Shown here one piece after another: positions 1 through 8,074 of a DNA stretch of 64,000 nucleotides. This DNA is from Rubrobacter calidifluminis (GTDB lineage: Bacteria; Actinomycetota; Rubrobacteria; Rubrobacterales; Rubrobacteraceae), in contig NZ_JAQKGV010000003.1 in assembly GCF_028617075.1 (NCBI RefSeq), positions 1-64,000 on the forward strand, read 5' to 3'. A program made the translations under genes and the position numbers. Under the pieces are notes generated by a model. The model was not told the origin of the DNA. It saw only the letters and a program-made list of their open reading frames with translations, and searched no databases. Numbering within the stretch: the first letter of the stretch is position 1; the number at the start of each line of letters is the position of its first letter.

Positions 1-120
1 CCCGAGCTCCTCCCCGAGCGCCTCCCCGGCCACAACGTGCCCGCTCCCCACGGCGGCCGTGAGGATGAGGACGCGCCCGGCGGGAGAGCCGCCCGGCCCG
101 GTCTCTCTACCCTTCGCCAA
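1..120 (-). CDS. N-terminus of an MGDG-synthase-like glycosyltransferase (partial)
   Basis: Only the first 40 or so codons are inside the window. From a TTG at 120-118 the frame reads MAKGRETG, then after a short linker VLILTAAVGSGH and VVAGEALGEEL. The hydrophobic strand followed by a G-S-G-H turn and an alpha helix is typical of the N-terminal Rossmann half of monogalactosyldiacylglycerol-synthase and MurG-like glycosyltransferases, which move sugars from UDP-sugars onto diacylglycerol. A G-rich ribosome site lies just upstream, inside the 3' end of the metallophosphoesterase gene; the two genes overlap by 14 bases and probably share a transcript. The call rests on one motif. The start is uncertain and the rest of the gene lies off the left edge. 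Confidence 0.42.
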   Translation of the reverse strand, partial: MAKGRETGPGGSPAGRVLILTAAVGSGHVVAGEALGEELG

Positions 121-1501
121 ACCCCCTCCCCACCGCTCCGACGTCGGCGAAAGTCTCGGCGGCCCCGAGCAGACGCGGTTTCGCCCCCGGAGCGGGCTGG
201 CGGGGCCTCTTGCCGAAGGTGGCCAGCCGCTCCAGCCGGGTGAGCTGCAGGGCGGTGGGCTTGGGATGCTGCCAGAGCTCCACCCTGAGCCTGGTCCCCC
301 GCACGAAGACCCTCACGTGGGTGAGCATGAAGGTGGGAACGAAGACCGGCGGCCCCTTCAGCCAGGCCCGAATCGGGGTGAGCCAGCGCAGCCAGCAGCC
401 GCTGTTCGCGACGATCGTCCGTCGTCCATCGTGCCGGTCGAGCACCCTCAGATCGGGCGTGTGGGTATGACCGGAGACGAAAGCATCGATGTGCGGGACG
501 TCGCGGTCGAGCATCGGAGGGCGTCGGCCCTGGACGACGAGCTCGTCTATCCGCTGCTCCTGGGACGGCCCGACGCCCGAGTCCGTATTCACCTCGTGCA
601 TCGCCGAGACGAACCGGCGCAGCGTGCGCCCGAGCAACAGCACCAGCGCGGCGAACAGGAGAAGCGTTATGCTGACGAAGAAGACGACATCCTTTATGGC
701 CGCATCCACCCTGGGAACCAGCAGGTAGGCTTTGTAGAAGATCCGGGGCGCATCGTCCGAGACCGTGGAGAAGAACGCTGCGGCCCGGTAGAAGAGGTAG
801 AGGAGCATGAAGGGAAGCATGAGCTTCCCGGTTATGCTCCCCAGCACGTTGTAGAAGTACTTGCTCGACATCCACTGCGGGATCGCCGAGAGCGGACGGA
901 CGTCCCGCATCTCCGAGAGGTCGAGGTTGCGTGAGATCCTGCCGAGGGGCACGATCCGGCGCTCGAAATCCCGTACGATGTGGAAGCCGAGCGGGGTGCT
1001 CAACGGTGAAGAGTAGTCGTCCACGCGGTTCGGGGGGTCGAACTGATCCCCGTGCTCGCAGTAGACCGTATACCGCTCCCCGTCCCTCCCCCGCAGCCCC
1101 ACTAGGTAGGAGAGCGCGAACTCGTCCACCCCGATCCCCTCTTCGAGGCTGCCGCGGGCCTTCTCGTTCCACCACACCTCGGCGTCGTGGTTGCCAGGCA
1201 GGTAGACGAGGTGCCGGGCCCTGGACCGGGAGAAACGGCGCAGCGCCTCAAAGAGACGCTCGTACTCGGGACGCCCGAGCACAAACCCGGCGCGATCTCC
1301 GCCTCCGACTGGTTCTCCGACCAGCAGCAGATCAAGGAAATCCCCCGCGAGGACCAGCTCGACCGGCCCCTCGTGGGTGGAGATGTCCTCGACGAGCTGG
1401 GTGAGTTCCTCCGCGGCCTCGAACCCGTCGCACCCGGGGTCCCCGCCTATGTGACAGTCCGAGACGAATACGACGAGCGCGTCTTCTCCGAGGACTCTCA
1501 A
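107..1501 (-). CDS. Membrane-embedded metallophosphoesterase
   Basis: Calcineurin-like phosphoesterase of 464 residues. The metal-binding motifs appear in order: SDCHIGG (res 14-20), GDFLD (53-57), GNHD (103-106), EHGD (149-152) and GHTH (344-347). Two hydrophobic stretches, about 226-243 and 271-291, lie between the EHGD and GHTH motifs, so a helical hairpin interrupts the catalytic domain and should anchor the enzyme. Substrate is unknown; membrane anchoring and the overlapping lipid-glycosyltransferase-like gene suggest a lipid phosphodiester or pyrophosphate. The start is TTG with GGAGG four bases upstream. The C-terminal 45 residues are basic and low in complexity. The family assignment is firm; the substrate is not. 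Confidence 0.85.
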   Translation of the reverse strand: MRVLGEDALVVFVSDCHIGGDPGCDGFEAAEELTQLVEDISTHEGPVELVLAGDFLDLLLVGEPVGGGDRAGFVLGRPEYERLFEALRRFSRSRARHLVYLPGNHDAEVWWNEKARGSLEEGIGVDEFALSYLVGLRGRDGERYTVYCEHGDQFDPPNRVDDYSSPLSTPLGFHIVRDFERRIVPLGRISRNLDLSEMRDVRPLSAIPQWMSSKYFYNVLGSITGKLMLPFMLLYLFYRAAAFFSTVSDDAPRIFYKAYLLVPRVDAAIKDVVFFVSITLLLFAALVLLLGRTLRRFVSAMHEVNTDSGVGPSQEQRIDELVVQGRRPPMLDRDVPHIDAFVSGHTHTPDLRVLDRHDGRRTIVANSGCWLRWLTPIRAWLKGPPVFVPTFMLTHVRVFVRGTRLRVELWQHPKPTALQLTRLERLATFGKRPRQPAPGAKPRLLGAAETFADVGAVGRGFGEG

Positions 1502-1614
1502 CGGCCCTCCGACAGCCTCTCACATTCGGAATCCATCGCCGCCATTCTAGTTTCCCTTTTGAAGAATTCGGTAAGAATCAGATCGAGAACACAGGCAGAA
1601 GAGGAGGTGTTGAG

Positions 1615-1953
1615 ATGTCCGACCTGGCGAGCAGGACGTGCGTGCCCTGCAAGGGCGGGACCCCACCGCTCAAAGGCAGGGAGCTCGAGGAGCTGGCCCG
1701 GCAGGTCCCGGAATGGGAGGTGGTAGATGAGCACCACCTGCGCCGGGAGTTCCGCTTCGAGGATTTCCGGCAGGCGCTCGAGTTCGTCAACCGTGTCGGA
1801 GAGCTGGCCGAGGAGCAGGGGCATCACCCGGACATAAACTTCGGCTGGGGCCGGGTGGAGCTCACCGTCTTCACGCACAAGATCGACGGGCTGACCGAGA
1901 GCGACTTCATCTTCGCCGCCAAGGTGGACCGGCTCCCCGGAGCTTCTTCGTAG
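1615..1953 (+). CDS. 4a-hydroxytetrahydrobiopterin dehydratase (pterin carbinolamine dehydratase)
   Basis: This 112-residue protein dehydrates 4a-hydroxytetrahydropterin, the product of aromatic amino acid hydroxylases, to quinonoid dihydropterin. The length suits the PCD/DCoH family. The signature is present: a helix ending EEQGHHPDI, then an aromatic-rich strand and TVFTHKIDGLTE, giving the family's two adjacent histidines and later histidine. GGAGG sits upstream of the ATG. It stands alone on this strand between a gene reading left and the convergent PfpI gene, with a shared terminator after its stop. No aromatic hydroxylase is in the window, so its partner may be elsewhere, or it may have a moonlighting role as in other bacteria. 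Confidence 0.9.
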   Translation: MSDLASRTCVPCKGGTPPLKGRELEELARQVPEWEVVDEHHLRREFRFEDFRQALEFVNRVGELAEEQGHHPDINFGWGRVELTVFTHKIDGLTESDFIFAAKVDRLPGASS

Positions 1954-1954
1954 C

Positions 1955-1994
1955 AGAGCTGGAGGGGCTCCCGGATGGAAGCCCCTCCAGCTCT
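1955..1994. terminator. Bidirectional terminator hairpin
   Basis: A perfect 15-bp stem (1955-1969 with 1980-1994) closes a 10-base loop. It lies between the stops of two convergent genes, at 1953 and 2012, so it can end transcription from both sides. There is no clean T-run, as is common in high-GC actinobacteria. Confidence 0.8.
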
Positions 1995-2011
1995 CACCGG
2001 CTTTTCGGCCC

Positions 2012-2587
2012 TCAAACGCTCCGCGTCTGAGCCTCGTGCCGTCCCTCGGCGAACTCCTCGATGACCTTGGAGCAGAAGGCCTCGAGATCACCCGGATGGC
2101 GGCTGGTCACGAGCCCGCCGTCGGTGACGACCTCCTCGTCGACCCACTCGCCCCCGGCGTTGCGGATGTCCGTCTTGATACTCCAGTAGGAGGTCAGCCT
2201 CCTGCCACGCACCACGTCGGCCTCGACCAGGGTCCAGGGACCGTGGCAGATCACACCGACCGGCTTGCCCTGCTCGAAGAACGACCGCACGAAGCCGACC
2301 GCCTCCTCGTTTGCGCGCAGCTGGTCGGCGCCGACGCAGCCGCCGGGGACGACGAGACCGTCGTAGTCCTCGGCGGAGACCTCGGAGAACGCCTTCTCGA
2401 CCGTGAAGGTATCTCCGGGCTCGGTGTCGTGGTTCATCGTCTGAACGTCTCCGGTCTCGACCCCGACGACGTCGACGGAAGCCCCGGCCTCCTCTAGTGC
2501 CCTCTTGGGCTCGGTGAACTCGACCTGCTCGGTACCCTTGGGCGCGAGCAGTATCGCGACCTTTTTGCCCCGAAGCTCTCCTGCCAC
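2012..2587 (-). CDS. PfpI/DJ-1 superfamily protein (protease/deglycase-like)
   Basis: 191 residues with the PfpI/YhbO flavodoxin-like fold. KKVAILLAPKGTEQVEF gives the first strand and the conserved catalytic-site Glu region. VVPGG (about 87-91) precedes the nucleophile elbow VICHGPW, in which Cys and His form the expected catalytic dyad. Family members degrade small peptides or repair glycated proteins under stress; the sequence does not decide between these. The start is GTG with an AGGAG-type site upstream. The gene is convergent with the pterin dehydratase and lies 84 bases downstream of an aldo/keto reductase, with which it may be cotranscribed. Confidence 0.88.
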   Translation of the reverse strand: MAGELRGKKVAILLAPKGTEQVEFTEPKRALEEAGASVDVVGVETGDVQTMNHDTEPGDTFTVEKAFSEVSAEDYDGLVVPGGCVGADQLRANEEAVGFVRSFFEQGKPVGVICHGPWTLVEADVVRGRRLTSYWSIKTDIRNAGGEWVDEEVVTDGGLVTSRHPGDLEAFCSKVIEEFAEGRHEAQTRSV

Positions 2588-2671
2588 CCTTATCAGCTCT
2601 CCTTCCGGGTTCGCCCGATCTACCAGAGAGAGCGTTACCCGCAGGGTGCGGCGGCTAAACAGAGACGCAGA

Positions 2672-3676
2672 CTACCAGAGGTGGTGTACCTGCGGCCGGA
2701 TGCTGCGGTCGTAGACCTCGCGGATGCGGTCCATCTCCTCGATGGAGAGCGGCGGCATCTCCGAAGCGGCGAGGTTCTCCTCGAGCTGGTCCGGGCGTTT
2801 GGCACCCGGGATGGCGCAGGAGACCTCGGGGTGCATCAGGATCCAGCGCAGCGCGAGCTGGGCCAGGGTGTATCCCTCGGGCACGAGCCCTTTGAGCTCC
2901 TCGGCGGCGGCGAGCCCGGTCTGGAAGTCCACCCCGGAGAAGGTCTCTCCGCGGTCGAAGGCCTGCCCCTCGCGGTTGAAGTTGCGGTGGTCGTCCGGGG
3001 AGAACTCCCTGTCCGGGCGCATCTTGCCGGAGAGGAGCCCGCTCGCGAGCGGCACGCGCACGATCACACCGACGTTCCGTCCGGAAGCGAGCGGGAAGAA
3101 CTCCCCGGCCGGCTTCTGGCGGAAGATGTTGAAGATGATCTGGACGGTCTTCACGCCAGGGTAGTCGAGGGCGAGCCTGGCTTCCTCGACCTTCTCGACG
3201 CTCACCCCATAGTTCTTCACCATTCCCTGCTCCACCAGGCGATCGAGCGCCTCGAAGGTCTCGTCCTGGGTGTATACGGCGGTCGGCGGGCAGTGCAGCT
3301 GCAGCAGATCGAGGGCCTCGACCCCCAGGTTCTTCAGGCTGCGCTCGGCGAAGCGGGCGAGGTTGTCGTAGGTGTAGCCTCCGGCGGTGTGTGGGTCGAG
3401 GCGCCGCCCGGCCTTGGTGGCGACGAAGATCTCCTCCTCGCGCTCCGCGAGGAGCCTGCCCAGAAGCCGCTCACTCCTGCCGTCGCCGTAGACGTCGGCG
3501 GTGTCGAAGAAGTTCACCCCGAGGTCCACCGCGCGGTTGAGGGTGGCGTAGGACTCCTCGTCGTCCACCTCCCCCCAGTCTCCCCCGAAGGCCCAGGTCC
3601 CGAGGCTCACCTCCGAGACCCGCATTCCGGTCTTTCCAAGCTCTCTGTAGCGCAAGCGCATCCTTTCCGATCTCAT
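2672..3676 (-). CDS. Aldo/keto reductase
   Basis: NADPH-dependent oxidoreductase of 334 residues with the (beta/alpha)8 AKR fold. The catalytic tetrad is visible: Asp in NFFDTADVYG, Tyr in the same motif, Lys in VATKAG and His in LLQLHCP. The C-terminal cofactor motif CAIPGAKRPDQ is also present. It belongs to the bacterial YajO/Tas-like group acting on sugar aldehydes or small carbonyls; the true substrate cannot be read. It starts 53 bases below the GH35 gene stop on the same strand and is probably cotranscribed with it. Two ATGs (3676 and 3661) are possible starts and neither has a well-spaced ribosome site, so the first few residues are uncertain. Confidence 0.88.
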   Translation of the reverse strand: MRSERMRLRYRELGKTGMRVSEVSLGTWAFGGDWGEVDDEESYATLNRAVDLGVNFFDTADVYGDGRSERLLGRLLAEREEEIFVATKAGRRLDPHTAGGYTYDNLARFAERSLKNLGVEALDLLQLHCPPTAVYTQDETFEALDRLVEQGMVKNYGVSVEKVEEARLALDYPGVKTVQIIFNIFRQKPAGEFFPLASGRNVGVIVRVPLASGLLSGKMRPDREFSPDDHRNFNREGQAFDRGETFSGVDFQTGLAAAEELKGLVPEGYTLAQLALRWILMHPEVSCAIPGAKRPDQLEENLAASEMPPLSIEEMDRIREVYDRSIRPQVHHLW

Positions 3677-3729
3677 CCTGCTCTGCCGGTCGTCATGAGG
3701 TTAGCAGGTCGGTGGCAGGTCATGCTCCG

Positions 3730-6700
3730 CTACCCGTAACGCGGGCTTTGCACCGGCCGCACCGGCACGCCACCCCGGTAGGAACCGTAGGGCTCGAGGC
3801 GCACTTCTCCGAGCCCCCCGCCGGAAGCATCCGGGTTCCAGACCGCCAGCGCGAGCGTGTTGTACCCGCGCGGGTCGAGCAGTCCCTCCGGCAGGTAGAA
3901 GAGTCGCTGGGGCCCGAGATCGTTCACGTAGCGCCCGACGAGCCATCCGTTGAGGAACACCAGCACCCGGTAAGGTATTGAGGGGTCGTCTTCGAAGCGC
4001 AGGCCGACCGGCACGTCCTCTCCCTCCGGGAGGTCGAGCCGGAAGACCGTCCTGTACCACGCGACGCCGGGCTCCCCGAAGCGGTGCGGCAGGGAAACCT
4101 CCCTCCAGCTCCCGTCCGGATAGCCGGGAAGATGCCAGCCATTTCTCTCACCGTACAGGCCGCCGTTGTTGAACGGCCCGCGCACCCCATCTCTGATGTC
4201 CTCCCCGCCGCGGTTTCCCTGTATACGCCAGGTGAGGCTGGCACCGGAGCCCTCGAGGCGAGCTTCACGCAGACCTCGGGGTGCCTTGTACTCGTCGCGG
4301 GCGGAATAGTCTTCATCGTGGCCCATGTTCTCGAGCAGCACGGCGAGCACGTTCTCCCGACCCGGCCGCAGGACGCCGTCGGGGAACCGGAAGGTGTTCG
4401 TACCGCTCCCGTGGCTCCCGAGGAAGGTCCCGTTGAGCCAGACGGCGTAGAGACCGTGGTCACCCCCCTCCCCATCCAGGGTGATGCCGGTCTCGCTCCC
4501 GGTCGCGGTGAAGCGACCCCTGAACCACACGTCGCCGTGGTGGAAGCCATAGTCGTCCTCGTAGAGTACCGGCAGGGTGGCGGGTTTGTTGGGGTTGTTG
4601 GTCGTGGTGTGGTCCGCCTTGCCCCACCCCGAATCGTCGAAGTCCGGGGATTTCTCGAAAGTCTCGTATCTGAAGCGCCAGCGCGAGAGGCCGGGCAGGT
4701 CGGTCCGCGATGGCCCCTGCACCCATGCCGTGAGGGTACCAGAGGGGCTGCGGTGGACCGGAATGATCTCCCCGTTCCAGCTCAGCCGGCGTATACCCGG
4801 AGTGCAGAAGACCTCGATCTTGCTCCTTCGGTCCGTATCACCACGCAACTTTAGGATGCCGCCCGAGACCTCCGCGGAGCGCACCAGGTAGGGTCCGCGC
4901 ACCAGTACGGTCCCGCGCCGGGTCTCCTGACACCAGAAGCGGCCGGCTTCCTCGTCGGTGGCGATGAGCAGGAAGAGCGGCCGTCCTCTACCTTCCAGCA
5001 GCACCCTGATGAGCCCCTCGTGGGTGTAGTCGAGGCGGAGGTCGCCGCTCGCGGGATCATGGCGCGTGCGCACCGAGCCCGAGATGACCCGCACGCGCTG
5101 GCGTCCTCCGGGGTGACGCAGCACGGTCTCCCCGTCCTCGCCCCTGCGCCCGTAGAGGAGAAGAACGTCCCGCGGACCGATGCTGGCGTGGGTCATCAAC
5201 TCAGAGGTGGAGTAGACGAGGTGGTGCGTCCCGAAGCGGTAGTTTATGACGAAGAGCTTGGAATCCCGCCCGTTCACCGTTATCGTGGTCCCCGGCTCCT
5301 GCGGAACCTTCGGGTAGTAACGGGCACCGGAGGTCGCCGGGGGAATGTCTATCGCGTCGATTACCACGTAGGAGCCGTTCGAGGCAGGGTTCTTCCTGCC
5401 GGTCACCTCGATCCTCAGGGTGTGCTCCCCGGAAGGGAGCCCGCTCTTCTCGAAGAGCACCTCCTGGTAGAGCTTGGAGGTGGCGTAGGTGTCTACCGTG
5501 GCGGCGAGCTCACCGTCGAGGTAGACGTTCGCGATACCGTGGTTCTGATCCTTCGAGGAGATCCAACGCACCCCCGTGCCGCTGAACGAGACCTCTGCAT
5601 AATCCCCCGTGGTGTCGCTGTAGGTCTCGGTGTCCTGGTAGTCACCGGATGTCCAGCTCTGGTTCGAGGCGTGGGTCCAGCTGCCATGGTAATCAATGGC
5701 GGAATCCATGTCGTCGTAGGTGTAGCCAGCGTGGGCCGCGAGGTTTATGGAGATGTGTGTGGTATCCCGGGCGGTGGAGGTTCCGTCGGCGTGACGCAGA
5801 ACGTAGAACTGGGTCTTGCTCGCGGGATCGATCCTCCCGTCGAGCCTGAGCGAGGGGTTCTCCGGCGCCGGTGGTTTGAAGTACTCCGTCCGCCGCAACG
5901 GCTCCACCGACTGCACCATGTAACCGAGCCTCTTCTGCTCTTCGTACTTGCCGGTGAGCCGACGGGCTTCGTCGATCGCGGCTCCGTAGTCGTAGGAGGA
6001 GTAGACGCCGGGGAACGGCAGCCAGCCCCAGCTCGTCCCGCCGTAGGTCATGTAGAAACTCTGCAGCGTCGCCCCGGAGGCTATGTTGGCCTTGTAGAAG
6101 ACCTTCTCGAAGCTGGCGTTGGTGAGCTCGCGGCACTTATCATATCCGGCGCCTCCCCAGGGATCGAACGAGCCTCCCTGAAACTCGGCGAAGTAGAGCG
6201 GCGTCCCCGGAAGCGTCGCCCGCACCCCACTGTAGTCCGGGACCTGGTTCCAGTGCTCGGGGTTGGAGGCGTCGAACCCCTGCGGGTAGGAGTCGTACCC
6301 GGGGATGTCCACGGCCCCTTTCCCGGAGGAGAAAGTGGCGTTGTGGTTGCCGCTCAGCGGGACCTCGATGCCGTCGGCGCGGACCTTGTCCTCGATCTGC
6401 TGCATGTAGCTGCGGCCCTCGTCCGAACCGTCGTAGAACTCGTTCTCTATCTGGTAGAGGATGATGCTCCCGCCACGGGTGATCTGATGCCGCGCAAGAA
6501 TCGGGTCTATGTGCCCGAGCCACTCCTTATACGCCGCGGTGTAATCGGGAGCGGTGCTCCTGGCGCGCCCCGCTATGGTCGTGAGCCAACCAGGGAAACC
6601 CCCGGAGTCCGTCTCGGCGTTTATGTAAGGCCCCGGACGGGCTATTACCCAGATCCCGACCTCCTCGGTGATCCTCAGAAGCTTCTCAACGTCCCTCACG

Positions 6701-7038
6701 CCGCTGAAGTCGTAGACACCTCGCTTCGGCGAGTGGTAGCCCCAGTGGAAGTAGATCGAGGCAGCGTTGAACCCGGCAGCCTTCATCTTCTCGAGCACGT
6801 CCCGCCAGAGATCAGGGCTCGGAAGCCGCCAGTAGTGAAATTCCCCGGACCATATATACACCCGCCTGCCGCCTATCCGGAGCGAGTAGCGGTCCCAGGT
6901 GACCTTCGCACCGGCAGCAGGTTTCGCCCTCGCAACCGGCCCGATCGTCCCGGTCAGGGCCACCCCCGCAAGCCCGGCCCCGGAGAGCCCGAGAAAGTCC
7001 CTGCGCGTCATGCGCCGTCTCGTAATCTCCACCATCAT
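3730..7038 (-). CDS. Secreted GH35 beta-galactosidase with an inserted binding domain
   Basis: This 1102-residue enzyme should release terminal beta-galactose outside the cell. A Tat signal (TRRDFLGLSGAG, res 11-22) with a following hydrophobic stretch sits at the N-terminus. The GH35 barrel follows: acid/base Glu200 in YQIENEFY and nucleophile Glu285 in YFAEFQGG. A domain resembling BetaGal_dom2 starts near residue 425 and resumes near 590 (NGRDSKLFVINYRFG). Between them, about 455-580, is a Tyr/Trp/Ser-rich beta module that looks like a carbohydrate-binding domain. The C-terminus has jelly-roll domains of the BetaGal 4/5 type. The length matches large fungal-type GH35 enzymes. The start is the first of two adjacent ATGs after a G-rich ribosome site. 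An AKR gene follows 53 bases later. Confidence 0.9.
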   Translation of the reverse strand: MMVEITRRRMTRRDFLGLSGAGLAGVALTGTIGPVARAKPAAGAKVTWDRYSLRIGGRRVYIWSGEFHYWRLPSPDLWRDVLEKMKAAGFNAASIYFHWGYHSPKRGVYDFSGVRDVEKLLRITEEVGIWVIARPGPYINAETDSGGFPGWLTTIAGRARSTAPDYTAAYKEWLGHIDPILARHQITRGGSIILYQIENEFYDGSDEGRSYMQQIEDKVRADGIEVPLSGNHNATFSSGKGAVDIPGYDSYPQGFDASNPEHWNQVPDYSGVRATLPGTPLYFAEFQGGSFDPWGGAGYDKCRELTNASFEKVFYKANIASGATLQSFYMTYGGTSWGWLPFPGVYSSYDYGAAIDEARRLTGKYEEQKRLGYMVQSVEPLRRTEYFKPPAPENPSLRLDGRIDPASKTQFYVLRHADGTSTARDTTHISINLAAHAGYTYDDMDSAIDYHGSWTHASNQSWTSGDYQDTETYSDTTGDYAEVSFSGTGVRWISSKDQNHGIANVYLDGELAATVDTYATSKLYQEVLFEKSGLPSGEHTLRIEVTGRKNPASNGSYVVIDAIDIPPATSGARYYPKVPQEPGTTITVNGRDSKLFVINYRFGTHHLVYSTSELMTHASIGPRDVLLLYGRRGEDGETVLRHPGGRQRVRVISGSVRTRHDPASGDLRLDYTHEGLIRVLLEGRGRPLFLLIATDEEAGRFWCQETRRGTVLVRGPYLVRSAEVSGGILKLRGDTDRRSKIEVFCTPGIRRLSWNGEIIPVHRSPSGTLTAWVQGPSRTDLPGLSRWRFRYETFEKSPDFDDSGWGKADHTTTNNPNKPATLPVLYEDDYGFHHGDVWFRGRFTATGSETGITLDGEGGDHGLYAVWLNGTFLGSHGSGTNTFRFPDGVLRPGRENVLAVLLENMGHDEDYSARDEYKAPRGLREARLEGSGASLTWRIQGNRGGEDIRDGVRGPFNNGGLYGERNGWHLPGYPDGSWREVSLPHRFGEPGVAWYRTVFRLDLPEGEDVPVGLRFEDDPSIPYRVLVFLNGWLVGRYVNDLGPQRLFYLPEGLLDPRGYNTLALAVWNPDASGGGLGEVRLEPYGSYRGGVPVRPVQSPRYG

Positions 7039-7123
7039 CCCCCTTCTCTCCCCACAGATGATGCTACCGCTTCAATATACGCCTCACCCTGCCGCATATC
7101 AACATCATTTGAGTTGTTTTTTG

Positions 7124-7140
7124 TGTGAACAGGTGTGAGA
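7124..7140 (-). promoter_or_regulatory. Candidate operator upstream of GH35
   Basis: The only intergenic space before GH35 (7039-7141) is unusually AT-rich. It holds TGTGAACAGGTGTGA on the plus strand, two TGTGA units 5 bases apart. A related TGTGAACCGGTT lies before the GH51 gene at 37238-37250. Both sit upstream of secreted glycosidases, which suggests one regulator, possibly of the LacI family. No regulator gene is nearby. Confidence 0.35.
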
Positions 7141-7141
7141 C

Positions 7142-8074
7142 TCAGACGTCCAGAGCGACATCGATCTCGGACCAGAGGGCATCGGGGATGGGGGTGGAGA
7201 CGAGCTCAAGGGTGGCCCTGACGTGTTCGGGGCTGCTCACGCCGACGATGGTCGAGGCGATGCGGCTCTCGCGCAGGGAGAACTGGAGGGCTGCCGCGGC
7301 GAGCGGCACGCCAGCCTCGCGGCACACTTCGGCGATGCGCCGGGCGCGCTCGAGCAGCTGTGGCGGGGCTTCGGAGTAGGCGTAGCGGGGGTATTCCTCC
7401 GGGCCGCGGGCGAGGATACCCCCGCCGTAGGGCGCCGCGTTGAGGACGGCCACCCCATGCGAGGCCGCCACGTCCAGCAGAGGAGCCGCGCTCTGGTCGA
7501 GGAGCGTGTAGCGGTTGTGGGTTATGGCCAGCTCGAAGCAACCGGTCTCCACGTAGCGGATCATCATATCCACCGGCCCTCCGGCGACGCCGAGGTGCTC
7601 TATTACGCCTTCGTCCTTGAGTTTCATGAGGGTCTCGACCGGCCCTCCTTTCGCCATCGCCTCCTCGAAGGTGGTGTGCTCGGGGTCGTGGAGGTGGACG
7701 ATCTGCAGCCTGTTCAGGCCGAGGAGGCTGAGGCTGCGCTCGACGGAACGTCGCATCTGCTCGCCCGAGAACTCCCCCGTGGAGAGGTCGCGGTCGGCCT
7801 TGGTCGAGAGGACGAAGCCCTCCGGGAGACCACCGAGCTCCTTCAGGGCGAGCCCGATGCGCCGCTCGCTCTCCCCGTCGCCGTAGGAGGCCGCGGTGTC
7901 GATGAAGTTGACGGGGCCGCGGAAGATCTCGCGCAGCGTGGCGAGCGCCTGCTCTTCGGGTACACCGTATCCGAAGGTCTCGGGCATGCTCCCTAAAGGA
8001 GCGCAGCCGTAACAGAGAGGGGTGACGCGCAGGCCCGTCCGACCCAGCTCGCGCGGCCGCAGGGCGCCGCTCAA
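7142..8074 (-). CDS. Aldo/keto reductase, aldose-dehydrogenase-like
   Basis: 310 residues, closest in style to D-threo-aldose 1-dehydrogenase / L-fucose dehydrogenase members of the AKR superfamily, which oxidise free sugars to lactones. The tetrad is present: Asp and Tyr in NFIDTAASYG, Lys in LSTKADR, His in IVHLHDP. The family's NRYTLLDQ and APYGGGIL segments are also visible. Its ATG overlaps the TGA of the preceding aldo/keto reductase (ATGA), so the two are translationally coupled. It ends the run GH38 - AKR - AKR - AKR and is followed by the separate GH35 promoter. Sugar dehydrogenase activity is inferred from similarity and context. Confidence 0.87.
   Translation of the reverse strand: MSGALRPRELGRTGLRVTPLCYGCAPLGSMPETFGYGVPEEQALATLREIFRGPVNFIDTAASYGDGESERRIGLALKELGGLPEGFVLSTKADRDLSTGEFSGEQMRRSVERSLSLLGLNRLQIVHLHDPEHTTFEEAMAKGGPVETLMKLKDEGVIEHLGVAGGPVDMMIRYVETGCFELAITHNRYTLLDQSAAPLLDVAASHGVAVLNAAPYGGGILARGPEEYPRYAYSEAPPQLLERARRIAEVCREAGVPLAAAALQFSLRESRIASTIVGVSSPEHVRATLELVSTPIPDALWSEIDVALDV

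Noticed and set aside
5020-7128. Long plus-strand open frame antisense to GH35
   Set aside because: Same reason; it ends where the GH35 signal peptide begins and shows no domain.
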